NCBI GenBank assembly: GCA_963788285.1
Contig: CAWBGB010000008.1
Span: 1 to 64,000, forward strand
Direction of reading: 5' to 3'
DNA length: 64,000 nucleotides
Origin: Alicyclobacillus_A sp963788285
Lineage (GTDB): Bacteria > Bacillota > Bacilli > Alicyclobacillales > Alicyclobacillaceae
The notes under the pieces were generated by a model that worked only from the letters and a program-made list of their open reading frames with translations, ran no database searches and had not been told where the DNA came from. Below, in pieces: positions 53,689 through 62,014 of the stretch. A program made the translations under genes and the position numbers. How positions within the stretch are numbered: the first letter of the stretch is position 1; every line of letters begins with the position of its first letter.

Positions 53689-55110
53689 TCATGCGGCAAC
53701 GGTTTCGGATTCGTGACCGGATACCGTCCGCTTCAGTGCGAGAACAAGAACAGCACTCACGATGGCACCGATGAGAATGCTGAGAATGTACTGCAGGACG
53801 TGTCCTATCAGCGGAAAGACGAAGATACCACCGTGTGGGGCTGGTAAGGTCACCCCAAACAGCATCGTTAACGCGCCGGTGACAGCAGATCCAATCATAA
53901 TGGACGGGATGACACGGAACGGATCGTTCGTCGCAAACGGAATGGCGCCTTCTGTGATGAAGCATGCACCAAGGACGAGAGCAACCTTACCGGCGTCTCG
54001 CTCTTCCTTGTGGAACTTCCGTCCATTGATCAACGTGGCGAAGCCAAGCGCGAGCGGAGGAACCATACCTGCCCCCATGACCGCTGCCATAATCACTTCG
54101 GATTCGTGCGTATGGCTTCCGAGTAGGCCAACGGCAAAGAAGTATGCGACTTTATTGACAGGCCCACCCATGTCAAACGCCATCATCGCGCCCAACAACA
54201 AGCCAAGCCCGATGGACGCTGACGCGCCGATACTGTTCAGACCATCCGTCATCCATTGCATCAGTGCCGCAATCGGTGAACCGAGCACATAAATCATCAA
54301 GAGTCCGACAATACCGACAGACAGCACTGGGAGGATCAGAACCGGTTTCAAACCTTCTAGCGCACGCGGCAACCGAATCCATTGTTTCAACCACTTCGTA
54401 ACGTAGCCGGCCAGGAAACCCGCCAGAATGCCGCCGAGATATCCCGCACTCTCGTGTGGATGACCAAACATCGTCCCCTGTGTGCCAATCCACCCTCCGA
54501 CAAGTCCAGCTGCAAACCCAGGCCGGTCCGCGATGGACTGTGCAATGAACGCAGCCAAAATCGGAACATACAGTGCAAACGCGGAGTCACTTCCAATGTG
54601 CATGAACGCTTGCGCCAACGGAGATTTGTTATTAATGTCGATTGCGAAAGAAAGCGCGATGAATATGCCTCCTGCGACAACGAGCGGCAACATGTGAGAT
54701 ACACCATTCATCAGATGTCGATAACCGGAAGGCATTCCTGCCTTCTTTGCTTCCTTGCCCGCTTGGACTTTGTCGAGAAAGTCACTCGACTTGCTGGCTC
54801 CGTACACAGGCTGGCGCAATGCGTCTTCCAGCAGTTGCTCCGGCGCCTTAATGGCACTGGAAACGGACGTCTGGAGTAAACGCTTACCTTCAAACCGATC
54901 TAGCTCGACCGCTTTGTCTGCGGCGACAATCACGGCATCTGCGCTCTGAATGTCCTCGTATGACAACTCCTGTTCCACACCGGAGGCACCTTGCGTCTCA
55001 ACTTTCACCTCATAGCCCATCTTCTTAGCCGCCTGAAGCAACGCTTCCTGCGCCATGTACGTGTGTGCGATTCCTGTCGGACATGCCGTTACGGCTACAA
55101 TTTTTTTCAT
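53689..55110 (-). CDS. fruA: PTS fructose transporter EIIBC (473 aa)
   Basis: EIIB domain first (KKIVAVTACPTGIAHTYMAQ, phosphorylated Cys in ACPTGIAHT), then a linker and the EIIC membrane domain with nine or so helices, including GGWIGTQGTMFGHPHESAGY, DMGGPVNKVAYFFAVGLLGS, FITEGAIPFATNDPFR and LPAPHGGIFVFPL. It takes up fructose as fructose-1-phosphate. The EIIA domain usually fused at the N-terminus is absent and lies as a separate gene at 57188. ATG overlaps the fruK stop (ATGA). Confidence 0.92.
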   Translation of the reverse strand: MKKIVAVTACPTGIAHTYMAQEALLQAAKKMGYEVKVETQGASGVEQELSYEDIQSADAVIVAADKAVELDRFEGKRLLQTSVSSAIKAPEQLLEDALRQPVYGASKSSDFLDKVQAGKEAKKAGMPSGYRHLMNGVSHMLPLVVAGGIFIALSFAIDINNKSPLAQAFMHIGSDSAFALYVPILAAFIAQSIADRPGFAAGLVGGWIGTQGTMFGHPHESAGYLGGILAGFLAGYVTKWLKQWIRLPRALEGLKPVLILPVLSVGIVGLLMIYVLGSPIAALMQWMTDGLNSIGASASIGLGLLLGAMMAFDMGGPVNKVAYFFAVGLLGSHTHESEVIMAAVMGAGMVPPLALGFATLINGRKFHKEERDAGKVALVLGACFITEGAIPFATNDPFRVIPSIMIGSAVTGALTMLFGVTLPAPHGGIFVFPLIGHVLQYILSILIGAIVSAVLVLALKRTVSGHESETVAA

Positions 55111-56081
55111 GGATTCGCCCTCCGTTCGACCACCTGGACGGCGGCCTCTAAATGAAGTACATCGGCCAGTTCCGGTCTCTTCGTTCCGGCAGTGCTGACG
55201 GCTGCGGTCGCTGCAGCAGCTGCAAAACGGATGGTCTCTTTCATCGATTTACCGGTGCATAGCCCGTGCAGTACCCCAGCGACGACCGTATCACCCGCAC
55301 CTACGGACGAAACAACCTCAACCTGGGGAACGCGGACCTCCCACGTTGCATCTTGGGTAACAACAACCATGCCTCTGGCACCCATGGAGACGAGAACCAT
55401 GCCTACGCCATCGGCAACAATCTCCCGCGCTACAGACACCACTTTCTCGACGTTCGAGAGTTCCAAGCCGGTGAGTTCCTCTAACTCGTGCACATTGGGT
55501 TTAATCACATCTGGTTTTGCTTGAATGCCATAACGTAAAGCGGCTCCGCTCGAGTCAAGCAGTGTTTTGAGTCCGAATTCCTTGGCCTTGGTGATTGCCT
55601 CTTGGTACCAATGGACAGGGCAGCCTTCGGGCAGTTTGCCACAAAACGCGAACCATTCACTTTCGCTTGCCAACTCCGTTAGTCGCTTTTCGAACTCCGT
55701 CCACTCGGCTTGCGAGGGCAGCGTCGTGCTGCTATTGAACTCCGTCAGAACACCTTCGCTGTCGACCACTTTCACGTTCATGCGCGTCTCTGTCGCAGTG
55801 GGAACGAATCGAGCGTCGATTCCCAAGTGCTGGAGCTGACTCTCTATCCAGCGGCCGTGGGCCCCGCCGAGAAATCCGGTTGCCACGACGGGAGTTCCGA
55901 ACGCCTGCAGCGCCTTGGCGACGTTAACTCCTTTCCCGCCAACAAACTTTTGCGGCTTCGGAATTCGATGCAGCGTCCCAGGCATGAGTTTCTCTACCCG
56001 TACAAACATATCTACAGCCGGCGTAAGAGTGACGGTGACGACACGCTTCCCTACTTTGAGTCGTTCTTCCTGATTGTTCAT
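55107..56081 (-). CDS. fruK: 1-phosphofructokinase (324 aa)
   Basis: PfkB-family sugar kinase converting fructose-1-phosphate to fructose-1,6-bisphosphate. TVTLTPAVDMFVRVEKLMPG at the N-terminus, the GGKGVNVAKALQAFGTPVV motif, DSSGAALRYGIQAKPDVIKP and the anion-hole/catalytic VVSSVGAGDTVVAGVLHGL (Asp base). ATG 56081 follows AAAAGGA; 12 upstream codons are excluded. Second gene of the fru operon, coupled to fruA by ATGA. Confidence 0.92.
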   Translation of the reverse strand: MNNQEERLKVGKRVVTVTLTPAVDMFVRVEKLMPGTLHRIPKPQKFVGGKGVNVAKALQAFGTPVVATGFLGGAHGRWIESQLQHLGIDARFVPTATETRMNVKVVDSEGVLTEFNSSTTLPSQAEWTEFEKRLTELASESEWFAFCGKLPEGCPVHWYQEAITKAKEFGLKTLLDSSGAALRYGIQAKPDVIKPNVHELEELTGLELSNVEKVVSVAREIVADGVGMVLVSMGARGMVVVTQDATWEVRVPQVEVVSSVGAGDTVVAGVLHGLCTGKSMKETIRFAAAAATAAVSTAGTKRPELADVLHLEAAVQVVERRANP

Positions 56082-56085
56082 GCTG

Positions 56086-56865
56086 TCATTCCTTTTGTTG
56101 TGTTTCCTCTGCAACAACGACCTTGACGCTATTTCTGTTCAATACTTCTACTTCATCTGTTGCAAGCGGAGCGTCTGTGATAAACGTGTGAATTTCATGG
56201 ATATCACAAATTTTCACAAGGCTCCTTTGCTGCAGCTTGCTATGGTCTGCAACCAGGATGACTTCGCGAGCCGAACGCATCATGGCGCGTTTCGTTGCGG
56301 CCTCGGTTGCATTCGGTGTCGTGACTCCAAACGTGAGATGAACACCGTTGGCACCCAAGAAAAACTTGTCAACGTGCAATCTCGAGAGCACCAATTCTGT
56401 GAACGGCCCGACCATCGCTCCAGTCGTGGTTCGCAACTCTCCGCCGAGAATGATCCGGTGAATTTTTTCATAAGAGGCCAGTTCCTCGGCAATCATGAGG
56501 CTGTTTGTTACGACGGTCAATTCCACGTCCGGCAACAGTCTGGCCAGCTGCAAGGTGGTTGTCCCTGAATCCAGTAAGATGGTGTCACCGGGCTGGATCC
56601 ACTGCACCGCCGCTTTGGCAATCGCGGACTTCTCTTTCGCACGCTGCGTGTGTTTTTCCTGAAGTGTCGGCTCAAAGGAAGCCACCTCAATCGGAACCGC
56701 TCCACCATGCGTTCGCTTCAACAGACCAAGTTCGTCAAGTTCCTGAAGATCTCTTCGAATGGTGGACTCAGACAAGCCGAACTCTGCGGCGAGCGCCGAT
56801 ACTGTGACACTTTGCGCATGCGTCAGGCGTTCTAAAATTTTCTTCCTACGCTCATCGGCAAACAC
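56086..56865 (-). CDS. fruR: DeoR-family fructose operon repressor (259 aa)
   Basis: N-terminal winged HTH (DERRKKILERLTHAQSVTVS, EFGLSESTIRRDLQELDELG, LKRTHGGAV), then the DeoR sensor domain with DTILLDSGTTTLQLARLLPD, GGELRTTTGAMVGPFTELVL and ADHSKLQQRSLVKICDI. GTG 56865 follows AGGTGG; the 19-codon extension lacks a site. First gene of the operon, four bases before fruK. It probably senses fructose-1-phosphate and represses both this operon and the divergent EIIA gene. Confidence 0.88.
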   Translation of the reverse strand: MFADERRKKILERLTHAQSVTVSALAAEFGLSESTIRRDLQELDELGLLKRTHGGAVPIEVASFEPTLQEKHTQRAKEKSAIAKAAVQWIQPGDTILLDSGTTTLQLARLLPDVELTVVTNSLMIAEELASYEKIHRIILGGELRTTTGAMVGPFTELVLSRLHVDKFFLGANGVHLTFGVTTPNATEAATKRAMMRSAREVILVADHSKLQQRSLVKICDIHEIHTFITDAPLATDEVEVLNRNSVKVVVAEETQQKE

Positions 56866-56939
56866 CAGGCACCACCTATTTGGAGTCGAGCTGAGGATCA
56901 ATAAGCCGCTACTCGTTGTCATTCAAGCCATCATTCGCG

Positions 56940-57000
56940 CATCGACGTGATTGTTTGTGAATGAATATGCTTGATTGTGCTCATTATAGTTTGATAACAT
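56940..57000. promoter_or_regulatory. Divergent regulatory region of the fru genes
   Basis: TGATTGT occurs twice 24 bases apart (56948, 56972) in TGATTGTTTGTGAATGA and TGATTGTGCTCATTAT, followed by TTGATAACATGACAAG. Likely FruR half-sites plus promoters for the two divergent units; exact -35/-10 boxes were not assigned. Confidence 0.4.
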
Positions 57001-57187
57001 GACAAGTGTCAACCGTTTCTGATAAGCGCTTTCATGCGGACAAAAGCTAGCTTTTTTGAGATTCAAAGAGGTCGCGCTGGCGGTTACGCGAAAATCCGAT
57101 TCGGTTGATGGCTCTGTCAAAAGGCGTCGGAAACGAGCACAATCGAGCACATGTGTGCGCAACCCAGTAAATGATGGAGGGATCCAT

Positions 57188-57631
57188 GTGATTGAAGAAA
57201 GGCAAGTACTCCTCAATGTCTCGGCTAACAGCCAGCGGGACGTGATTGAACATTTGGTCAAAAAAGCTTTTGAACTGGGTAAGGTCACTGACGTGGCGAG
57301 TGTCACTGAAGCCGTTCTGAAACGAGAACAGGAAGGCACCACGGGTTTCGGTAAGGGAATTGCCATCCCGCACGGAAAATCTGCCTTTGTAACCGAGCCT
57401 TCCCTGTTTATTGCAAAGACCACCTCAGGTCTCGACTGGAACGCCATGGACGGACAGCCCGTGTCGATCCTGTTCCTCATCCTGGTTCCCGAAGGCAGCC
57501 ATACAGAGCATCTGCAAATTCTGGCAAAGTTAGCACGTAAACTCATGCATAACGATTTCGTGGAGACGGTGACTCAATTGAACGACGAGGCATCGTTGGC
57601 AGACTTTATTCGGCGAGAGATTTCTGATTGA
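57188..57631 (+). CDS. Stand-alone PTS EIIA, fructose/mannitol type (147 aa)
   Basis: ERQVLLNVSANSQRDVIEHL, then TTGFGKGIAIPHGKSAFVTE with the phosphorylated His of the IPHG motif, GLDWNAMDGQPVSILFLILV and HTEHLQILAKLARKLMHNDF. It passes phosphate from HPr to the EIIB domain of the divergently encoded transporter. GTG 57188 follows GGAGGGATCCAT. In most Bacillota this domain is fused to FruA, so the split arrangement is worth noting. A terminator follows. Confidence 0.88.
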   Translation: MIEERQVLLNVSANSQRDVIEHLVKKAFELGKVTDVASVTEAVLKREQEGTTGFGKGIAIPHGKSAFVTEPSLFIAKTTSGLDWNAMDGQPVSILFLILVPEGSHTEHLQILAKLARKLMHNDFVETVTQLNDEASLADFIRREISD

Positions 57632-57660
57632 GCGATTTTACAAATCGCGATTGAGAAAAA

Positions 57661-57702
57661 ACCAGGCAAGGGAAGAACCATCGTTCTTCCCTTGCCTAGT
57701 CC
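57661..57702 (+). terminator. Terminator of the EIIA gene
   Basis: AGGCAAGGGAAGAAC pairs with GTTCTTCCCTTGCCT around CATC. Long stem, weak T-run; A-run on the left, so it may act mainly on the minus strand. Confidence 0.6.
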
Positions 57703-57721
57703 CTGGATTCACCAGAAAGCG

Positions 57722-57985
57722 TCAATCGTCAGTGTGGGCCACGTATACTGCGCTGGTGTCGTCACCAGCAGCACCCCTATCGTCGCGAACACTCCCTGAC
57801 GGCCAACGTTCCAAAGTTCGCAAAGCTTCTTCGTACGAATCGTACACCTGTGCAAACGTGTATCCGGCGGGATGACGCGCACAATTCCCTATCACAATCT
57901 GCCACTGATGATCCCCAATCTGATGAACCACGTACGGCAGACCGTTGATTTCCCGGACGGGCACGCCCCGAAATTGAAATGTCAC
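57722..57985 (-). CDS. Hypothetical protein (87 aa)
   Basis: Not recognised. MTFQFRGVPVREINGLPYVV, HQIGDHQWQIVIGNCARHPA and GYTFAQVYDSYEEALRTLER suggest a small beta-alpha domain with a disordered, charged tail. GTG 57985 follows GGAGGGG at seven bases and is preferred over the GTG at 58060, which lacks a site. Confidence 0.55.
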   Translation of the reverse strand: MTFQFRGVPVREINGLPYVVHQIGDHQWQIVIGNCARHPAGYTFAQVYDSYEEALRTLERWPSGSVRDDRGAAGDDTSAVYVAHTDD

Positions 57986-58114
57986 ATTGCTCCCCTCCAT
58001 TTGAGTGCGAATACCGTTAGCGTATCCAGAGGTGAGACGTACATTCAGTAGCTCAGACACGCCTGGATTGGCGGGAATGATTGGCGCTGAGTTCCATTAA
58101 CAGTGTATCTTCCA

Positions 58115-58933
58115 TCAGGCCGTCCGCTCCTGAAGAAACCTCCTTCGCACAGCCACGCCAACGTCCGGCCGATTGGTGACAATCCCATCCACGCCCATGC
58201 CAAGCAGGCGAGACATGATGTCTCCGTCGTCAATGGTCCATACGTGGACCTTGAGTCCCGCCTGGTGCGCGGCATCCACAAATTTTTTCGTCACGACAGG
58301 TAATCCGTAAAAGTCCATAGGGACTTGCAGTGCGACGTACGGAAGCGACGTGAAGGTGTCGCGTCCCGTCCAGATTCGCGAGAAAAAGTAGGTGCATTCC
58401 CGAATCGATGCGCTGGTTGCAATACTGCGTGTCATCGTGCGAATGAGCCGCAAAACATGGTGGTGAAACGAGGCAAGCAGCACACGTGACTCCGCATCCA
58501 GGTCGTAAATCTGCCGGACGAGCTGTTGCAAGCTCAGTGGCCGATTGGGTTTGACGTCGATGTTGAACCGCACATTCGGAAAAGCTGTCAGGGCTTCCTG
58601 AAGTGTCGGTATTTCAATACCCTGGCCGCGGAACGGATACGTTTTGCCTCCGTCGTCCGTAAATTGGTATCCGAAGTCCAACCGTTTGAGTTCAGCGAGC
58701 GTAAATTCCTTGATGGATCCACGACCGTTGCTTGTGCGGTCGACCGTTTCGTCGTGACTGAGAACCAGAACTCCATCTTTCGTCCAGTGCAAGTCCGTTT
58801 CCAGAATATCTGCGCCGCACTGCAGAGCCAGTTCAAACGCAGGAAGCGTGTTGCTCGGAGCCTGCTGGCTATGGCCTTGATGCGCTAGGATGACTGGATA
58901 CGGACTCTCCAAGTACGGATGCACACTCTTCAC
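58115..58933 (-). CDS. Glycerophosphodiester phosphodiesterase-family protein (272 aa)
   Basis: GDPD TIM barrel: VILAHQGHSQQAPSNTLPAF, GADILETDLHWTKDGVLVLS (ExD metal ligands), HDETVDRTSNGRG (catalytic His) and VRFNIDVKPNRP. Two positions differ from the family: HRG is HQG and PENT is PSNT, and the third metal ligand (usually Glu in NIExK) is Asp. The barrel core and second His are intact, so the enzyme may be altered in metal binding or substrate. The start codon is GTG without a strong site. Confidence 0.8.
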   Translation of the reverse strand: MKSVHPYLESPYPVILAHQGHSQQAPSNTLPAFELALQCGADILETDLHWTKDGVLVLSHDETVDRTSNGRGSIKEFTLAELKRLDFGYQFTDDGGKTYPFRGQGIEIPTLQEALTAFPNVRFNIDVKPNRPLSLQQLVRQIYDLDAESRVLLASFHHHVLRLIRTMTRSIATSASIRECTYFFSRIWTGRDTFTSLPYVALQVPMDFYGLPVVTKKFVDAAHQAGLKVHVWTIDDGDIMSRLLGMGVDGIVTNRPDVGVAVRRRFLQERTA

Positions 58934-59002
58934 GGCCGCAACCCACCACCTTGTCGGTCATCAGATGTTCATAATTATCCTATTATAAGGAGGTCCCGTC
59001 TG

Positions 59003-59059
59003 TTGCCGCACTGGATTATTTGGGCATTCGCCGTCTCTACACAGGCAAATGTCCCATAG
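59003..59059 (+). CDS. Possible 18-codon leader ORF
   Basis: TTG start nine bases after TAAGGAGG, coding for MPHWIIWAFAVSTQANVP, ending 23 bases before the ATG of the Gly-Pro protein. It could be a leader peptide or a chance frame near a displaced ribosome binding site. Confidence 0.25.
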   Translation: MPHWIIWAFAVSTQANVP

Positions 59060-59082
59060 ACTGGTGCCAAGGAGGGGCGTAC

Positions 59083-59523
59083 ATGAAAATCACCCACCGA
59101 TTCTTAGAAAAATTCATTGGCCAACACATCCATTGCTATACCCATTTTGGGACATTTCGGGGTATCGTCGTTCACTGCACTAAGCGGTACATCATTCTCG
59201 CTGCCGCACCGCGAACCCCATATATGGATCCGACGTGGAGCACGGAGGAAGAGATGAATACCAGTGCGCGTCCGTTTTTCGGTGGTCCCTGGGGACCTGG
59301 GGGACCTGGTTACGGTCCCGGACCTGGTCCTGGTCCTGGTCCTGGTCCTGGTCCTGGTCCTGGTCCTGGTCCTGGTCCTGGTCCTGGTCCTGGTCCTGGT
59401 CCTGGTCCTGGCCCTGGCCCCGGTCCTGGCTGGGGAGGCGGAGGTGGAGGTGGGGGTTGGGGCTTTGCCATCCCACTCGCAGCGATCCTTGGTGTCACCG
59501 CCATTGGCCTACACTGGTGGTAG
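59083..59523 (+). CDS. Protein with a Gly-Pro repeat and small N-terminal beta domain (146 aa)
   Basis: The N-terminus MKITHRFLEKFIGQHIHCYT with HFGTFRGIVVHCTKRYIILA looks like a small SH3/LSm-type barrel as found in spore-coat-associated DUF2642-like proteins. The middle (about residues 65-115) is a run of Gly-Pro dipeptides coded by 14 perfect GGTCCT hexamers (59326-59409). After a Gly/Trp run comes a hydrophobic tail (AIPLAAILGVTAIGL). ATG 59083 follows GGAGGGG. Probably a spore-surface or wall protein; the role is inferred. Confidence 0.6.
   Translation: MKITHRFLEKFIGQHIHCYTHFGTFRGIVVHCTKRYIILAAAPRTPYMDPTWSTEEEMNTSARPFFGGPWGPGGPGYGPGPGPGPGPGPGPGPGPGPGPGPGPGPGPGPGPGPGPGWGGGGGGGGWGFAIPLAAILGVTAIGLHWW
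59326..59409 (+). repeat. GGTCCT hexanucleotide tandem repeat (14 units)
   Basis: 84 bases of perfect GGTCCT, followed by variant GGCCCT and CGGTCCT units. Changes in copy number keep the reading frame and would only alter the Gly-Pro length. Confidence 0.9.
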
Positions 59524-59628
59524 TCTTCGCCGCGCGTCACCCTTCGGAAATCCCGAAATCGTAGCAGGGAAGTCTCCGTCCACGTCGAAAAAGATTCATT
59601 TGTGCAGACTGGATGGGGGGTGACGCGC

Positions 59629-61047
59629 TTGCAAAGACAACGACACCAGATGGATTATGTACTCTTCTTCACAGTGCTCATTTTGACAGCGGTCGGTGTT
59701 CTCACCGTTTACTCCGCAAGTACGGTCATCGCTCTACAGAGTGATTTACCGGCGTCCTATTACGCAGTCAGGCAATTGATATTTGCCATCGTCGGTATTG
59801 CCTTGATGATTGGTGTTAGTTTCCTCCCTCACAAATTCTGGTATCGACTTGCGGTACCATTTATGGGTAGCAGTTTGCTTTTACTGCTGCTCGTTCTCGT
59901 CATCGGTCATGAGACGTTGGGTGGACGTCGGTGGCTGGGCGCGGGTAGCGTGCTCATACAGCCCTCAGAAATCGCCATCATTGCGGCTGTGGTCTACCTG
60001 TCGTTCTTTTTCACGAAAAAAGTAACGTTGATACATAGTTTTAAACGCGGACTCCTGCCCGGGCTCATTGTGGTAGGATTGGCGTTCGTCTTGATTATCG
60101 TGGAACCGGACATGGGCACAGCCATGAGTCTATTGACGACGTGTACCGTCATCCTGTTTGCTTCTGGAGCGCGTCTGAAGCCGCTCATCATGCTGGGCGG
60201 CGCCCTATTGCCGATTGTGATTGGACTTGGCTTCATGGAGTCTTACCGATCCGCCCGTATCAAAGCCTGGCTGGATCCATTTCAGAGTAGCCAAGCCTAC
60301 CAACTGCTGCACGGCTTCACCGCCATGGCGGCTGGCGGATGGTTTGGGCGTGGCTTTGGCATGAGCATTCAAAAGATGGGCTACCTCCCTGTGCCGCAAA
60401 TTGACTTCATCTTCCCCGTGTTCGTCGAGGAGTGGGGATTTGTCGGCGCTATCGCGTTGCTTGCGACGTTTGGTGTGCTCATCTGGCGTGGATTCCACAC
60501 GGCGCGACACGCGCCCGATCGGTTCAGTGCCTTGCTCTCCATCGGATTGACCGGCATGATCACCTTTAAAGCCATCATCAACCTCGGTGCCGTCACTGGC
60601 CTACTTCCGGTCACGGGCATCCCGCTGCCGTTCATCAGTTACGGCGGCACCTCGTTGATAATGAACCTGGTTGCCATGGGCATGTTATTGTCCGTGTCTC
60701 GCTTTACTATTGCTGAAGAACCTGAAGTGGATCAACTCGCCGACGTCATCTACGTAGAAGACGTGGAACAACTCCGGGGCAAGCGGTTGGGCCAGGCATC
60801 GGATAGGCCGCCGCTTGGCGTAGTCTCCAAGCGCCGTCGTGCGGACGTACGACCGTTGTACAAGGGGCAAGACACGACGGGCTCTTGGCGTACGCGCCAA
60901 GAGGCAGCGGCAACGCGACGAGAGACGTCCACATCCCGTCGTTCCGTACCCATGACGTGGAGAGAGCGTCACCAAGCCACCCATCGCCCTGTATCCGGCA
61001 ACAACGGAGGTAAACCGAAACGAAAATCGTTATTTCGAAAGGATTGA
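59629..61047 (+). CDS. FtsW/RodA/SpoVE-family peptidoglycan glycosyltransferase (472 aa)
   Basis: SEDS-family lipid-II polymerase with ten helices: DYVLFFTVLILTAVGVLTVY, RRWLGAGSVLIQPSEIAII, VEPDMGTAMSLLTTCTVILF (conserved Asp in EPDxGT), FVEEWGFVGAI and PLPFISYGGTSLIMNLVAMG. A basic, probably disordered C-terminal tail of about 100 residues is longer than usual. TTG 59629 and GTG 59620 are both possible; GGGGGGTGA favours the TTG. Whether it is FtsW, RodA or the sporulation-specific SpoVE cannot be told. Confidence 0.85.
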   Translation: MQRQRHQMDYVLFFTVLILTAVGVLTVYSASTVIALQSDLPASYYAVRQLIFAIVGIALMIGVSFLPHKFWYRLAVPFMGSSLLLLLLVLVIGHETLGGRRWLGAGSVLIQPSEIAIIAAVVYLSFFFTKKVTLIHSFKRGLLPGLIVVGLAFVLIIVEPDMGTAMSLLTTCTVILFASGARLKPLIMLGGALLPIVIGLGFMESYRSARIKAWLDPFQSSQAYQLLHGFTAMAAGGWFGRGFGMSIQKMGYLPVPQIDFIFPVFVEEWGFVGAIALLATFGVLIWRGFHTARHAPDRFSALLSIGLTGMITFKAIINLGAVTGLLPVTGIPLPFISYGGTSLIMNLVAMGMLLSVSRFTIAEEPEVDQLADVIYVEDVEQLRGKRLGQASDRPPLGVVSKRRRADVRPLYKGQDTTGSWRTRQEAAATRRETSTSRRSVPMTWRERHQATHRPVSGNNGGKPKRKSLFRKD

Positions 61048-61053
61048 TGAGAG

Positions 61054-62004
61054 ATGACCGGCGTTCGCACACATATCGAAGACATGGGACACGGCGTGTG
61101 GCTGATAGACTTGTTCGAACAGGACATTCCCTACCGAACAGGCGCGTACCTGATTAAAGACGAAAAGATCACGTTGGTCGACACCGGTTCCGGCAAATCA
61201 CACGAGACATTGGTCCACGGTCTGCGGGAGGTCGGCGTCACGCCCGACATGCTGGACTATGTGATTGTCACCCACGTGCACTTGGACCACGCGGGCGGAG
61301 CAGGGCACATGATGGAATTGGCGAAAAATGCGACCCTCGTGGTTCACCCGCGTGGAGCCCGTCATATGGCAGATCCATCCCGGCTTTGGGCAGGTGCGGG
61401 ACAAGTGTACGGCGACCAGCTGGAGCACTTTTTTGGCTCGGTCAAACCCGTGGAGGAATCGCGCATCTTGATCCGGAACCACGGCGATACGCTCCATATC
61501 GGTCAGCGCACGCTCACCTTTTTCGATTCTCCAGGACATGCCAAACACCATTTCACCATTCTTGATCCCGTCTCGGACGCCTTGTTTGCGGGCGACGCGG
61601 TCGGAATACGGTATCGTACGGGATTTACCGGATGGGACTTTGAATGGGTGCTGCCCTCGACATCGCCTGTGGACTTTGACCCGGCAGCCATCCATCGGAC
61701 GCTGGACATGTTGGAACAGGTGCCGTTCAGTTCTGTCTATCACGGTCACTATGGAAGGTCACCAAAGGCAGAGGCGATTGCGGCGACCCGCCGCGGAGCG
61801 GATGAAATGGCCGCCCTGATTGCACGGGTGTACCACGAGGGCGTTTCGCCAGAAGACGTCGTGTCAGCGCTGCAGGAATGGGTGGTGGAACACTTGCGGG
61901 CCATCGGCTTTGAGCCCGGAGCGGACCTCTCTTCTCTGTACTTCGATTTCATGGTCGATGCCTTCGGCCTCATCCACTACGAACGCCAGCGGCGCCGGGC
62001 ATAA
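61054..62004 (+). CDS. Metallo-beta-lactamase-fold hydrolase (316 aa)
   Basis: VIVTHVHLDHAGGAGHMMEL (HxHxDH), His in VVHPRGARHM, DSPGHAKHHFTILD (His), and LFAGDAVG (bridging Asp), with SSVYHGHYGRS as the last His. This two-metal centre belongs to the glyoxalase-II-like branch. ATG seven bases after the upstream stop with GAGAG as site, so it is co-transcribed with the SEDS gene. Substrate unknown. Confidence 0.85.
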   Translation: MTGVRTHIEDMGHGVWLIDLFEQDIPYRTGAYLIKDEKITLVDTGSGKSHETLVHGLREVGVTPDMLDYVIVTHVHLDHAGGAGHMMELAKNATLVVHPRGARHMADPSRLWAGAGQVYGDQLEHFFGSVKPVEESRILIRNHGDTLHIGQRTLTFFDSPGHAKHHFTILDPVSDALFAGDAVGIRYRTGFTGWDFEWVLPSTSPVDFDPAAIHRTLDMLEQVPFSSVYHGHYGRSPKAEAIAATRRGADEMAALIARVYHEGVSPEDVVSALQEWVVEHLRAIGFEPGADLSSLYFDFMVDAFGLIHYERQRRRA

Positions 62005-62013
62005 GCCGGCGCC
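61991..62013. terminator. Bidirectional hairpin between convergent genes
   Basis: GGCGCCGG-GCATAAG-CCGGCGCC, overlapping the end of the MBL gene and ending two bases before the stop of the convergent ThpR gene. Confidence 0.5.
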
Positions 62014-62014
62014 G

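Noticed and set aside
59192..59540. Long open frames on both strands around the GGTCCT repeat (Gln-Asp and Gly-Pro repeats)
   Set aside because: The hexamer keeps all six frames open. Only the plus-strand frame from ATG 59083 has a ribosome binding site and non-repeat protein-like ends.
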